Below the pieces are notes generated by a model. The model did not search any database and was not told the DNA's origin. It saw only the letters and a program-made list of their open reading frames with translations. A stretch of DNA of 64,000 nucleotides from Lentzea cavernae (GTDB lineage: Bacteria > Actinomycetota > Actinomycetes > Mycobacteriales > Pseudonocardiaceae). How positions within the stretch are numbered: position 1 is the stretch's first letter; each line of letters opens with the position of its first letter. Location of the stretch: NCBI RefSeq assembly GCF_014653695.1, contig NZ_BNAR01000003.1, forward strand, positions 746,961-810,960, given 5' to 3'. Position numbers and translations under genes: made by a program. Below, piece after piece: positions 18,482 to 27,489 of this stretch.

Positions 18482-19275
18482 GATCCCGTTCCCCGGTAGT
18501 GCCTGACCGCGAAGCGCCACACGAACCCGGCGACGACCGCCGCCAGTACCGCGACGAGCGGTGATGTCCAGCCGACCCAGCCGGGAAGGCCGAGCGGGTC
18601 TTGCTCCCCGAGCAGCGCGAGGCTCGGGTAGTACGCGACGAACGCCCCCGGCACTATGAACGCCATCAGCCAGCGCAGCGGGGCGGAGTAGACGTTGACC
18701 GGGTACGAGGTGAAGGCGCCGCTGCCGTAGGTGAAGGCGTTGGCGAACTCGCGGCCCTCCACGATCCAGAAGCACACCGAGCACGTCACGACCCAGATCG
18801 AGCTGAAGATGACCGCGCCGGCCAGCGGCGTGGCGATGGTCAGCGCGACCTTCGCCGGTGTCCAGGCGATGCTGACGTGCGCCAGCGCGTAGACCATCAC
18901 GGCGAGCGCGCCGACGATGCGCCCTAGCCTGCGCAGGCGGACGTCCGACACCATGATCTGCGGCAGAGTGCCGAGCGGCCGCATCAGCAGCACGTCGAAC
19001 GTGCCGGCGCGGATGTAGGTCGGCAGGTTGTCGAGCTGCCCGGCGAAGAGGTCGGCGATGCCGAACGCGATGCCCGCGAACGCGTACATCAGCAGCACCT
19101 CGTCCTTGCTGAACCCGCCGAGGGCGTTGACGTGGCTGAACAGCACGAGGATGACGACCAGCTCGACCCACTGCGCCAGCACCTGCGTGAGGAGGTCGAG
19201 CGCGAAGGACGCGCGGTAGGACATCTGGCTCCGCAGCCGCGCGCCGATGAGCCTCGGGTAGATCGTGTCAGCCAC
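18478..19275 (-). CDS. ABC-2 family transporter permease
   Basis: A 265-residue protein with six predicted membrane segments, beginning with the cytoplasmic stretch ARLRSQMSYRASFALDLL. Conserved GTFDVLLMRPLGTLPQ and YPVNVYSAPLRWLMAFIVPGAFVAYYP match the ABC-2 family encoded as pairs with this type of ATPase. Overlaps both neighbours, so it is the middle gene of a three-gene operon. Confidence 0.9.
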   Translation of the reverse strand: MADTIYPRLIGARLRSQMSYRASFALDLLTQVLAQWVELVVILVLFSHVNALGGFSKDEVLLMYAFAGIAFGIADLFAGQLDNLPTYIRAGTFDVLLMRPLGTLPQIMVSDVRLRRLGRIVGALAVMVYALAHVSIAWTPAKVALTIATPLAGAVIFSSIWVVTCSVCFWIVEGREFANAFTYGSGAFTSYPVNVYSAPLRWLMAFIVPGAFVAYYPSLALLGEQDPLGLPGWVGWTSPLVAVLAAVVAGFVWRFAVRHYRGTGS

Positions 19276-20053
19276 CCTGGACCACCACCTTGCGCACCGC
19301 GCGCCGCAACACCAGGTGACCGGCCAGGAGCAACGCCACAGCCCAGAACACCTGGTACAGAAGGATTCGCAGCGGATCTCCGTGCCCGAGGAAGATGTCG
19401 ATCGGCGCCTGCATCAACGCGGGGAACGGGGTCATCCACAGCACGTCACGAGCCCACTCGGGGAAGAACGAGACCGGCACGGTGAGGCCGCACAGCAGGC
19501 CGGACGTGACGTTCCAGAACCCGTACAGCCCCCGGTTGTCGAGCAGCCAGAACGCGCTGGCGTCGATCAGGAACCGGCAGGCGAAGCTGACGACCAGCGC
19601 GACGACCGCGCTGACCAGGAACAGCGGCCACCGCACGGGGCTCGGCGGGAACTGGAACGGGAACAGCAGCATGCCGAACACCATCGGCGGCGCGAGCCTG
19701 GTCAGGAACGCGAACCCGCCGCGCCCCACGTCCTGCGCGAGCATCGCGCTCTGCAGGTGCCACGGCCGGTAGAGGTCTACTACCACGTCACCGGATCGCA
19801 CGCGCTCGGCGAGCTCGTTGGTCCCCCACAACAGGACGAACCCGAGCAGCCCCTGCCCGATCCAGACGTACGTGTTGGTGGCAGCGATGTCGTAGTCCGC
19901 GATCTCGCCGTTCGCCGCCTTGAGCGCGGCGGCGAGGATGGCGACCCGCAGCAGGCCGAAGACCACGTTCGCGGTCATTCCGGCCAGCATCGCTTGTCGG
20001 TAGGTCGAGTACCTTCGGAATCCAGCAATGATCAAATCGGCGTGAACACGCAC
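19268..20053 (-). CDS. ABC-2 family transporter permease
   Basis: A 261-residue, six-helix membrane protein homologous in plan to the next permease (RYSTYRQAMLAGMTANVVFG, SGDVVVDLYRPWHLQ, LTVPVSFFPEWARDVLWMTPFPAL). It is the first gene of the exporter operon, and its end overlaps the following gene by eight bases. The two permeases probably form a heterodimer with the ATPase at 17510-18481. Confidence 0.9.
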   Translation of the reverse strand: MRVHADLIIAGFRRYSTYRQAMLAGMTANVVFGLLRVAILAAALKAANGEIADYDIAATNTYVWIGQGLLGFVLLWGTNELAERVRSGDVVVDLYRPWHLQSAMLAQDVGRGGFAFLTRLAPPMVFGMLLFPFQFPPSPVRWPLFLVSAVVALVVSFACRFLIDASAFWLLDNRGLYGFWNVTSGLLCGLTVPVSFFPEWARDVLWMTPFPALMQAPIDIFLGHGDPLRILLYQVFWAVALLLAGHLVLRRAVRKVVVQGG

Positions 20054-20090
20054 GTCGATCTACATTAGTGACCGTCGCAAGTGGATTTTC

Positions 20091-21467
20091 TCAGCTGCCG
20101 AACGCGCTGGTGACGACCTCTCCCGCCTCCGGCTGGGAGCCCAGGCAGAGGAAGTAGTTGCGCGTGCCGTCCTTGAACCCGACGGCCGTCATCTCCCAGC
20201 CCGTGGTGTCGACGGTCGGCCGCGAGTTCGCCTTCATCACCGCGGCGGTGCAGACGTCCTTCAGCTCGGGCGAGGCCATCAGCTCGTCGGAGTCGACCGC
20301 CGGGATCTCGCCGGAGAGCCAGCCGCCCGCGAACGCCTCCCAGTAGTGCAGGTCGGCGCAGCTGCCGACCTTCCGCGAGACGGCGGGCATGCCGCCGATG
20401 TTGGTGATGCCGCGGAAGCAGGTCGACTTGTCGATGCAGAAGCCGCTGTCGCACTTCTTGAGGTAGGGCGGGACGTCCTCGGCGCCACCGGGCTGCGTCT
20501 GCGTCGTCTGCGCTCCCGGGCCCTGGGCCACGGCCTTGTCCTTGTCGAGGAGGTTCCAGGTGAGCAGGCCAGCGACGATCACGACGACTCCGGCCGCACC
20601 GGCGACCAGCGGCCACTTCTTGCTCTTGGGCGGGGGAGGGACCGGCACGGTGGGCGACCGCATCGGGTCGATCAGCTCGTCCCGCAGCTGCGCGGCGCTC
20701 GGCGTCCGCAGGTTCGCGTCCGGGTGCAGCGCCCGTGCCAACGCCTCGTGCATCGCGGCCGGCACCCCCGGCACCGCGGCCACGGGCCGGCGCAGGATCT
20801 CGCCGAGCTGGTCGAACGACGTGATGGGCCACGGCACCGGCCGCGGAGGCTTGCCGGCGAGCAACGTGTAGAGCGTGGCGGCCAGCGAGTAGACGTCGGC
20901 CTGCGGCGAGGGCTCGGCCATCGCGAACGCCTCGGGCGGCGCGTAGCTGGGGCTCAGGGCGTCACGCGTGACCGTGCTGCCGCCCTGCGCGTCGAGCAGC
21001 GCCGCGAGCCCGAAGTCGGCGAGCTTCGGCGTGCCGTAGCGGTCGACGAGGATGTTGCCGGGCTTGATGTCTCGGTGCAGCACGCCTTCCTGGTGCGCCG
21101 CGGCCAGCGCGTCCGCGAGCTTGATGCCGAGGTCGCGCACCTGCTCGTGGTGCAACGGACCTCGCGCGTCGAGCTGGTCGGCGAGCGACCCGCCCGTGCA
21201 CAGCTCCATGACGATGTAGGGCGTGCCCTGCTGCGTGATGTTCGCGTCGTGCACCCCGACGACGTGCGGATGCCCCGACAGCTTGGCCGCCGCCCGCGCC
21301 TCGCGCAGGAACCGCCGCCGGTCGCGCTCGTCCACGAGCACGCGGTTGTCGATCTTGACGGCGACGTCCCGGCCGAGTTGGGCCTGGTGGGCGGTGTAGA
21401 CGGTGGCGAACCCGCCCGCGCCCAACGGTCTCAGTTCGGTCAGGCCTGGGATGTGGGGTGCGGTCAC
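20091..21467 (-). CDS. membrane Ser/Thr protein kinase with extracytoplasmic Cys-rich sensor
   Basis: A PknB-type kinase of about 458 residues. It has glycine loop LGAGGFATVY, catalytic loop HRDIKPGNIL, DFG in LADFGLAALL and activation loop into LSPSYAPPEAF. A Pro-rich segment and one transmembrane helix (WPLVAGAAGVVVIVAGLLTW) follow. The ~150-residue external domain has several cysteines (KKCDSGFCIDKSTCFRG, GSCADLHYWEAFAGG) and resembles septum-formation-type domains. GTG 21467 is taken as the start; ATG 21497 would add ten residues. Confidence 0.92.
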   Translation of the reverse strand: MTAPHIPGLTELRPLGAGGFATVYTAHQAQLGRDVAVKIDNRVLVDERDRRRFLREARAAAKLSGHPHVVGVHDANITQQGTPYIVMELCTGGSLADQLDARGPLHHEQVRDLGIKLADALAAAHQEGVLHRDIKPGNILVDRYGTPKLADFGLAALLDAQGGSTVTRDALSPSYAPPEAFAMAEPSPQADVYSLAATLYTLLAGKPPRPVPWPITSFDQLGEILRRPVAAVPGVPAAMHEALARALHPDANLRTPSAAQLRDELIDPMRSPTVPVPPPPKSKKWPLVAGAAGVVVIVAGLLTWNLLDKDKAVAQGPGAQTTQTQPGGAEDVPPYLKKCDSGFCIDKSTCFRGITNIGGMPAVSRKVGSCADLHYWEAFAGGWLSGEIPAVDSDELMASPELKDVCTAAVMKANSRPTVDTTGWEMTAVGFKDGTRNYFLCLGSQPEAGEVVTSAFGS

Positions 21468-21505
21468 GCGCGGCAGCTTAGTTCCGCACCCCGACATTCC
21501 CGGTG

Positions 21506-22432
21506 CTAGGCCGTGCAGTTCAGTGAGCCGCTCCTGAGAGCGTGGCTGCTCGTGTTGTCGTCGTCCGCCCAGAGGACGACCTTCTTGCCGTTGACGCAGC
21601 TCGGCGAGATCGCGAAACCTTCGAGGTTGACGTTAGGCAGCCCCGACGGCCGGTTGTACGTCGCCGTCACCTTGAACCTGCCGCCACTGATGGCCAGCGT
21701 CGTCGTACGCCCGTTGCAGTGGTTGTCGCACAACGCCCACAGCTTGCCGCCGTCGAACTCCAGGTCCATCACCTGGCTCTGCCCGCTCGCGAACCTGCTC
21801 AGCAACTTCGCGCCCGACCCCTGCAGGGCGTACGCGTACACCTCACCGGTGGCCTCCAGCCCGACGAAGAACAACCCGCTGCCGTGACCGGGGTGGTCAG
21901 CGGGAACGTAGGTCTTGCCGCTGTCGTCCTTGAAGCCGTTCTGGGTGAGGAACGAGTCCGGCACCCACGAGATGGCCTCGGGCCCGTCGTTGGGATCGAC
22001 CTCGGGCATGCCACCGAGCTCCCACTCCGCCACCGCGGCGCTGCCCGTGCCGTACTTGAGGACCTTCGGCGCACTGACGCCCCCGTCGTCGTTGTCCCGC
22101 TCCACAGCGACGAACAACCCGTCCGGCGTGCTCACAACCCCTTCGGCGTCAGGATCCCCCTGCCCGTCCGCGAACTCGAGCGACCGCTTCTGGTCCACCT
22201 TCCACGTGCTCCCGCTCGGCACGAGCCGGTACAGCGTCGACGGCCCGTTCTTGACCGCCCACACCACACCCGGACTCTCGAACGACACCCCGCTCAGGTT
22301 CGTGCCGAAGACGTTCGTCCCGTCCGCGTACTTCGTGGCGGACTCACCGGGCCACGAGGTGGCGGCCTGCGCCGGTGTGATCGCCAAACTCAGCGCGAGG
22401 ACCGTCGACACGCCAATCGCCTTGATGCGCAA
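21506..22432 (-). CDS. secreted beta-propeller-like protein
   Basis: A 308-residue exported protein whose signal peptide ends ITPAQAATS. The mature part has repeated GVVSTPDGLFVAVERD, VMDLEFDGGKLWALCDNHC and LEGFAISPSC segments, typical of calcium- or substrate-binding propellers. It ends with a Cys near the C-terminus. TTG 22432 is preferred because GAAGGGG lies eight bases upstream; GTG 22453 is the alternative. Function unknown. Confidence 0.75.
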   Translation of the reverse strand: MRIKAIGVSTVLALSLAITPAQAATSWPGESATKYADGTNVFGTNLSGVSFESPGVVWAVKNGPSTLYRLVPSGSTWKVDQKRSLEFADGQGDPDAEGVVSTPDGLFVAVERDNDDGGVSAPKVLKYGTGSAAVAEWELGGMPEVDPNDGPEAISWVPDSFLTQNGFKDDSGKTYVPADHPGHGSGLFFVGLEATGEVYAYALQGSGAKLLSRFASGQSQVMDLEFDGGKLWALCDNHCNGRTTTLAISGGRFKVTATYNRPSGLPNVNLEGFAISPSCVNGKKVVLWADDDNTSSHALRSGSLNCTA

Positions 22433-22520
22433 CGCAAACGCCCCTTCTCTCACGGAGCGCTACTGCACCCCGTTCAAGCTGGCGGCGGATACCCAGTGCA
22501 CCAGACGACGAACAGTCCGG

Positions 22521-23087
22521 CTACTTCTTCGCGGCGGCCTTCGCGGCCTTCTTGAAGTCGCGAACCTCGAGCAACGACTGCTGATCGCGCACGTCAGCGA
22601 CGCTACGTCGGCTTCCTTCGTCCCCGTAGTGCCCGGCGGCCTCACGCCACCCACGAGGCTCGACGCCGAACTGTTTGCCCAGAAGTGCGAGGAAGATCTT
22701 GGCCTTCTGGTCCCCGAACCCGGGCAGCGCCTTGAGCCGCTTGAACACCGCGGCCCCGTCACCATCGGCCCAGATCCGCGTGACGTCCCCGTCGTAGTTC
22801 TCGACGACGAACTGCGACAGCGCCTGCACCCGCTTGGCCATGCTGCCGGGGAACCGGTGCACGGCGGGCGGCGTGGCCATGACCGCGGCGAAGGCCTCGG
22901 GGTCGGCCTCGGCGATGCGGCGCACGTCCAGGCCGCCCATGCGGTCGGCGAGGACCTTGGGGCCGGAGAAGGCCTTCTCCATGGGAATCTGCTGGTCCAG
23001 CAGCATTCCGGTCAACAGGGCGAACATGTCCGACGCGAGGAGTGCGTCCGCGTCGGGGTTCTGCGCGAGGCACACCGTGCGGGTCAT
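22521..23087 (-). CDS. HhH-GPD-type base-excision repair protein
   Basis: A 188-residue protein with the N-terminal pattern LLTGMLLDQQIPMEKAF and the helix-hairpin-helix LKALPGFGDQKAKIFLALLG near residue 120. This short actinobacterial family is annotated as an HhH-GPD base-excision repair protein. No [4Fe-4S] cysteines are present. A Lys/Ala-rich tail may help bind DNA. Divergent from the NLR gene across 255 bp that hold inverted repeats but no gene. Confidence 0.85.
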   Translation of the reverse strand: MTRTVCLAQNPDADALLASDMFALLTGMLLDQQIPMEKAFSGPKVLADRMGGLDVRRIAEADPEAFAAVMATPPAVHRFPGSMAKRVQALSQFVVENYDGDVTRIWADGDGAAVFKRLKALPGFGDQKAKIFLALLGKQFGVEPRGWREAAGHYGDEGSRRSVADVRDQQSLLEVRDFKKAAKAAAKK

Positions 23088-23342
23088 GGCGGCAATCCTG
23101 GCACGACCGGCCAGTGGGGGCGCGCCGTGGTCGCGGCGGGAAGTTCGGCCACTCATATCGGTCCGAACGAAGTCCGCTCGCCGTTCGTCGATGAAAAACG
23201 CACGCATGCCGCAGTGGCGATCTCCAGCGGAGTCGTGGGGCCACTCTGTGGTCAGGGGCCGGGTATTGGGTGTTCGTATTCCATGTTCGGATGAAAGAAC
23301 GAGGGGGCTCGTTGTGGGCAGGGGACTTTTCCTCTTGATCTC

Positions 23343-25445
23343 GTGACGGACGAGAACAGGGTCGATGGGGATGTGAAGGGGACGGTCGTGCAGGCCGGAT
23401 CCATTCGGGGTGACGTGCACCTGCACGGATCGGCGCAGGTGGTGCCGGTGCCGCGGCAGCTGCCACCTGCGCCTTTCGTTTGTGTCGGGCGTGCGCGCGA
23501 ACTCGATTTGCTGACCGGGATGATGGACGAGGCGGTCAGGGACGGGGCCGCCGTGGTGGTTTCCGCATTGGCCGGATCCGGTGGAATCGGCAAGACGTGG
23601 CTCGCCCTGTACTGGGCGCATCGGAATCTCGCGCAATTTCCGGACGGGCAGTTGTTCGTCGATCTGCGCGGACGGGATGCGACCGGGCAGCCGCTGTCCT
23701 TGAACGCCGCGGTGCGCGGGTTTCTCGACGCTTTCGGGATTGCCGCTGATCGCGTTCCGGTGGACGTCGGGGCGCAGCTCGGGATGTACCGGAGTCTGGT
23801 GGCGGGCAGGCGGATGCTCATCCTGCTCGACAACGCGCGGGACACGGCGCAGGCGGCGCCGTTGCTGCCGGGGAGCCCGACGTGCGTGGTGATGGTGACG
23901 AGCCGGGATCGGCTCGCGGGGCTCGTGCGGAACCACGGGGCCCGGTCGATCACGGTCGACGTGTTGCCGGACGCCGATGCGCGGGAGTTGCTGGGCGCGC
24001 TCATCGGTGCGCGGCGGGTGGCGGAGGAGGCGGAGGCCGCCGACGACCTGATCGCGTGCTGTGCGGGGTTGCCGCTGGCGTTGAGCCTGGTCGCGAGCCG
24101 GGCGACCGCCCACCCGACGTTTCCGCTGGCGGTGCTGGTCGACGAGTTGGTCGACGCGACGACGCGGTTGAGCGCGCTCGACGACGGTGAGGGCGCCACG
24201 AGTCTGTCCGCGGTGTTGTCGTGGTCGTACGAGGCGTTGTCGGCGGAGGAGGCGATGGTCTTCCGTGGGCTCGGTCTCGCCGGCGGCACCGACATCAGCC
24301 TCGCGGCGGTGGCCAGTCTCGCGGACCTGCCGCAGCACAGGGCGGCCGGTGTTCTTCGTGCCCTGGAACGGGTTTCGCTCGTGCACAAGCACATGCCGGG
24401 GCGCTACCGCATGCACGACCTGGTGGCGTTGTACGCGGAGGAACTGGCGTTGCAGGACGAGTCGCGGCACCTCGCGCAGCGCCGGCTGGTGGACTTCTAC
24501 CTGCACACGGCGTCCTGCGGTGATCGGCTGCTCGACCCCGACAACCAGGAGGTCGCTCTCAGGCCGCCCGCACCGGGGTGCGTGCCGCTGGAGTTCGCCT
24601 CGCAGAACGAGGCGGTCGAGTGGTTCGACGTGGAGCACCAGAACATCCTTGCGGCGCAACAGGTCGCTGACCGCGAGGTCGTGTGGCAGCTGGCCTGGGC
24701 GCTGCACGCCTACCACTGGTGGCGGGGGCACCTGCACGACGACCTGATGGCGTGGCGGGCCGCGGCCGTCGCCGTGCAGGGCACGGCTGAGCTGCGGCCG
24801 AGGCTGCTCGTGCACCAGATGTCGGGCTTCGCGTACGCGAGGTTGATGCGGCACGACGAGGCGCAGTGGCAGCTCGGCCGGGCTCTGGTCGTGGCGGACG
24901 AACTCGGTGATCCGCACAAGCAGGCGGAGGTGAACCACGCCTCGGCGCACGCGGCGGGGCTGAGAGGGGACGTCGACCAGGCTCTGCGCCACGCGAAGGA
25001 GGCCCTGCGGTTCTACCGGGAGGCGGGGGCGTCGCTGCGGGAGGGGTGGGCGTTGATCCTCGTGGGGTCGTTCGCGGGCAAGCTGGACGATCACGCGCTC
25101 GCCTGGTCGTCCGCGGAGAAGGCGCTGGTCGTGTTCCAGGAGCACGAGTACGCGCCGGGGAAGGCCGCCGCGTTCAACGCGCTCGGCATGCTGGCCGGCG
25201 CCGCCGAGGACCACGGGTGTGCCATGGCCTACCACGAAAGCGCGCTCACGATCAGGCGCGAGCTGGGCAACAGCTACGCGGAGGCGGACACGCTCGCGCA
25301 GCTCGGTGAGACCTACACCGCGCTGCGCAGGACCGCTCGGGCGAGGTCGTGCTGGGGTGCCGCGCTGGCGCTCTACCGCGCGCAAAGCAGGAACGCGGAC
25401 GTCGAACGGGCGATGCGCCGGCTCGACCTGCTCGCGGACTTGTGA
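23343..25445 (+). CDS. NB-ARC/TPR STAND (NLR-like) protein with N-terminal amyloid-like motif
   Basis: A 700-residue protein. Residues 9-29 hold a short Gly/Val-rich motif (GTVVQAGSIRGDVHLHG) with a Q-A-G core like the RHIM/PP-type amyloid signalling motifs reported on bacterial NLRs. An NB-ARC ATPase follows: P-loop GSGGIGKT near residue 80, LILLDNARD, MVTSRDR, GLPLAL and MHDLV. From about residue 440 TPR-like helices form the sensor. This is an immune or conditional signalling switch by architecture. The effector that would carry a matching motif is not in this window. Confidence 0.85.
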   Translation: MTDENRVDGDVKGTVVQAGSIRGDVHLHGSAQVVPVPRQLPPAPFVCVGRARELDLLTGMMDEAVRDGAAVVVSALAGSGGIGKTWLALYWAHRNLAQFPDGQLFVDLRGRDATGQPLSLNAAVRGFLDAFGIAADRVPVDVGAQLGMYRSLVAGRRMLILLDNARDTAQAAPLLPGSPTCVVMVTSRDRLAGLVRNHGARSITVDVLPDADARELLGALIGARRVAEEAEAADDLIACCAGLPLALSLVASRATAHPTFPLAVLVDELVDATTRLSALDDGEGATSLSAVLSWSYEALSAEEAMVFRGLGLAGGTDISLAAVASLADLPQHRAAGVLRALERVSLVHKHMPGRYRMHDLVALYAEELALQDESRHLAQRRLVDFYLHTASCGDRLLDPDNQEVALRPPAPGCVPLEFASQNEAVEWFDVEHQNILAAQQVADREVVWQLAWALHAYHWWRGHLHDDLMAWRAAAVAVQGTAELRPRLLVHQMSGFAYARLMRHDEAQWQLGRALVVADELGDPHKQAEVNHASAHAAGLRGDVDQALRHAKEALRFYREAGASLREGWALILVGSFAGKLDDHALAWSSAEKALVVFQEHEYAPGKAAAFNALGMLAGAAEDHGCAMAYHESALTIRRELGNSYAEADTLAQLGETYTALRRTARARSCWGAALALYRAQSRNADVERAMRRLDLLADL

Positions 25446-25455
25446 CCGCGCGGTC

Positions 25456-26571
25456 TCAGGCCCCGGCCACCCGGACCTCGGACACGACCTGGCGCACCAG
25501 CACGCGCAGGGCCTCGCGGTCGACGGTGGCCGGGTCGTCGGCCAGCCAGTCGCCGATCTCGGCGACGAACTGTTCCGGCGTCATCGGGGGCACGTCGAAG
25601 TCGAGGTCGTCGTCGCAGGTGACCTCGCCGGCGCGGCTCGGGTAGACGATCACGGCACCGCGGATGTCCAGCCACGGGAGGAGCTCGGCGAAGTAGTCGA
25701 CGCTGTCGAGCAGTTGGGAGCCGCCGCCGCGGAACGGGTGGCCGTTGCGCCAGAGTTCGCCGTCCTCGTCGCAGTAGTAGTGGCCGGGGAGCCACGACTT
25801 CGACTCGATCAGGACCAGGCGGCGGCCGCACAGCAGGGCGTGGTCGACGTCGGTGAAGACCGAGCCCGGCCAGGCGAGGCCGTGGAAGATGCGCACTCCC
25901 GGTAGCTGGGTCATGTATTCCGTGAGCAATCCGGCGGTCAGCCGTTCGCGTCTGTTTTCACCCGGACGGCCGAAAATCGTGTTCCCGTCGTACTCGCCTG
26001 CGAACGCCCGTTCGGCCCGCGCGACCGCCATGTAGCGGCGCACCAGTCGGAACGCCCCGTAACCGGCGCCCGCCATCAGGGGCAGCCAGACGGCGAGGAG
26101 CAGGGGGGAGAGCGTCATCGTCAACGGGATGAGCAGGACGAACCACCCGCCGATCGCGGCCGCCGCGGGGGCGTGGCCGAGGCCGGTGGCGGGCACGTGG
26201 CGGACGCGCGCGCCCAGGTCGATGCGGTGCCACCACTCCATCGAACCGAGGTCGACGCGGGGGCGCGGTGCCATGTAGTTCGGGTCGTCGCCGAAGTCGC
26301 GCAACCGGCCCGTGTGGCCTGTTCGGCGAGGTCGCGGGCGTGCCTGCGGCCGGACGATCGTCGGCGCGGCGGCGGCCGGGCGGTCGTAGTCGGCGCGGCG
26401 GACCGGGTCCTTCAGCGTCTCGTAGGCCTCCTGGAGCAGGCGGAAGCCGCCAGACGTCCCACCCGCGTCGGGGTGCATGACCTTGGCTAGAGAGCGGTAG
26501 GCCGACTTGATCTCCGAGGCGCTGGCGCCCCGGTTCACACCGAGCAACTCGTAGTAGTCGATCCCTGGCAC
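25456..26571 (-). CDS. DnaJ-domain membrane protein with NERD nuclease-related domain
   Basis: A 371-residue protein starting with a J domain (YYELLGVNRGASASEIKSAY, HPD at residues 33-35), so it could stimulate Hsp70. Two adjacent hydrophobic helices follow (about residues 140-180), then a NERD domain (TDVDHALLCGRRLVLIESKSW). NERD is related to restriction-type nucleases; Asp and Glu-x-Lys catalytic positions are present. GTG start. It is convergent with the NLR gene, only ten bases apart. Confidence 0.85.
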   Translation of the reverse strand: MPGIDYYELLGVNRGASASEIKSAYRSLAKVMHPDAGGTSGGFRLLQEAYETLKDPVRRADYDRPAAAAPTIVRPQARPRPRRTGHTGRLRDFGDDPNYMAPRPRVDLGSMEWWHRIDLGARVRHVPATGLGHAPAAAAIGGWFVLLIPLTMTLSPLLLAVWLPLMAGAGYGAFRLVRRYMAVARAERAFAGEYDGNTIFGRPGENRRERLTAGLLTEYMTQLPGVRIFHGLAWPGSVFTDVDHALLCGRRLVLIESKSWLPGHYYCDEDGELWRNGHPFRGGGSQLLDSVDYFAELLPWLDIRGAVIVYPSRAGEVTCDDDLDFDVPPMTPEQFVAEIGDWLADDPATVDREALRVLVRQVVSEVRVAGA

Positions 26572-26678
26572 GACACCGTCCAGTTCGGGGTTGGTCCGTG
26601 AACCTTATTGGGTCCAACACTTTCGCAGGGCATACGGCCCGGACTTCGCCGACTAGTGTGGGACGGGCGGTGGCGATG

Positions 26679-26751
26679 GGGCCTGTAGCGCAGTGGTCGA
26701 CGCGCCCTCCGGAACGGGGGGAGAACGCCGGTTCGAATCCGGCCGGTCCCG
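26679..26751 (+). tRNA. degenerate tRNA-like sequence (tRNA-Arg(CCG)-like)
   Basis: The T arm (GCCGG/CCGGC around TTCGAAT) and D arm (GCGC/GCGC) are perfect, and the acceptor GGGCCTG/CGGTCCC pairs at six of seven positions. The anticodon region is abnormal: the loop-like string CTCCGGA of tRNA-Arg(CCG) is present, but the 5' half of its stem is missing, and the best pairing there is CCCTCC/GGGGGG closing GGAAC. It is probably a tRNA pseudogene or tRNA-derived element rather than a working tRNA. Confidence 0.5.
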
Positions 26752-26825
26752 CTCAGAACGTTCTCGGGCTCCCGCATTTCCCCCGGTTCCTTCCAAGTCC
26801 TTTGTGGACGGTGCAGGATGGTCGG

Positions 26826-27230
26826 GTGGACGCACTCGAGAACCTGCGGCGCCTCTGCCTCGCACTGCCCGAGGTGACCGAACGGCCCAGCCACGGCGAG
26901 CCCACCTGGTTCGTCCGCGGCAAGAAGACCTTCGTGACGCTCGCCGACCACCACCACGACGACCGCAGCGCGTTCTGGTGCGCCGCCGGTCCTGACGTGC
27001 AGCAGACCCTGATGGCCCAGGCCCCCGAGCAGTACTTCCGCCCGCCCTACGTCGGCCACCGCGGTTGGCTCGGCGTGTACCTCGACGTCGAACTCGACTG
27101 GGGCGTCGTCGCCGATCTCGTGGAGGACGCCTATCGGGTGATCGCACCGAAGACGCTCGTCGCGCGACTCGACGCTCGAGTTGCCGACCCGCCCGACGTG
27201 TCGCAGTCTTCCGCGCATGGCGACCTGTGA
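26826..27230 (+). CDS. MmcQ/YjbR family protein
   Basis: A 134-residue protein with the family signature: RLCLALPEVTERPSHGEPTWFVRGKKTF, then the PPYVGHRGWLGVYLD segment. The fold resembles CyaY and some members bind DNA; the biological role is unknown. GTG 26826 has AGGA seven bases upstream. Its end overlaps the next gene by 14 bases, implying a two-gene transcript. Confidence 0.88.
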   Translation: MDALENLRRLCLALPEVTERPSHGEPTWFVRGKKTFVTLADHHHDDRSAFWCAAGPDVQQTLMAQAPEQYFRPPYVGHRGWLGVYLDVELDWGVVADLVEDAYRVIAPKTLVARLDARVADPPDVSQSSAHGDL

Positions 27231-27477
27231 CGTCTGTGGCAACGAGTACTGGATGGCCTTCGAGGTGCGCACCGTCGGCGGTGGTGTGCACACGTTCGAC
27301 AGCTTCGAGTGCGCGATCCAGCGGCTCGCGCCGCGCTGCGAGCACTGCGACTGCCGCGTGATCGGGCACGGCGTGGAGGTGGAGGGCAAGTTCTTCTGCT
27401 GCGCCCACTGCGCGCGGATGGGCTCGGCCGACCTGGGCGCGATGATCCGCGACACCGTCGGCGCCCACCCCGGCTAG
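27217..27477 (+). CDS. small Cys-rich zinc-binding protein, metallothionein-like C-terminus
   Basis: An 86-residue protein with nine cysteines and several histidines (CDVC at the start, CEHCDC in the middle, CCAHCA near the end). The C-terminal half, DCRVIGHGVEVEGKFFCCAHC, resembles prokaryotic metallothionein-like proteins and treble-clef zinc fingers. It probably binds zinc or copper. It overlaps the MmcQ/YjbR gene and is likely translated with it. Confidence 0.7.
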   Translation: MATCDVCGNEYWMAFEVRTVGGGVHTFDSFECAIQRLAPRCEHCDCRVIGHGVEVEGKFFCCAHCARMGSADLGAMIRDTVGAHPG

Positions 27478-27489
27478 GAGCCCGCCCGA

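Noticed and set aside
22521..25385. A 954-codon minus-strand frame joining the HhH-GPD gene to the antisense of the NLR gene
   Set aside because: Only the first gene's part resembles a protein; the rest is the complement of the NB-ARC gene. The true start is ATG 23087.
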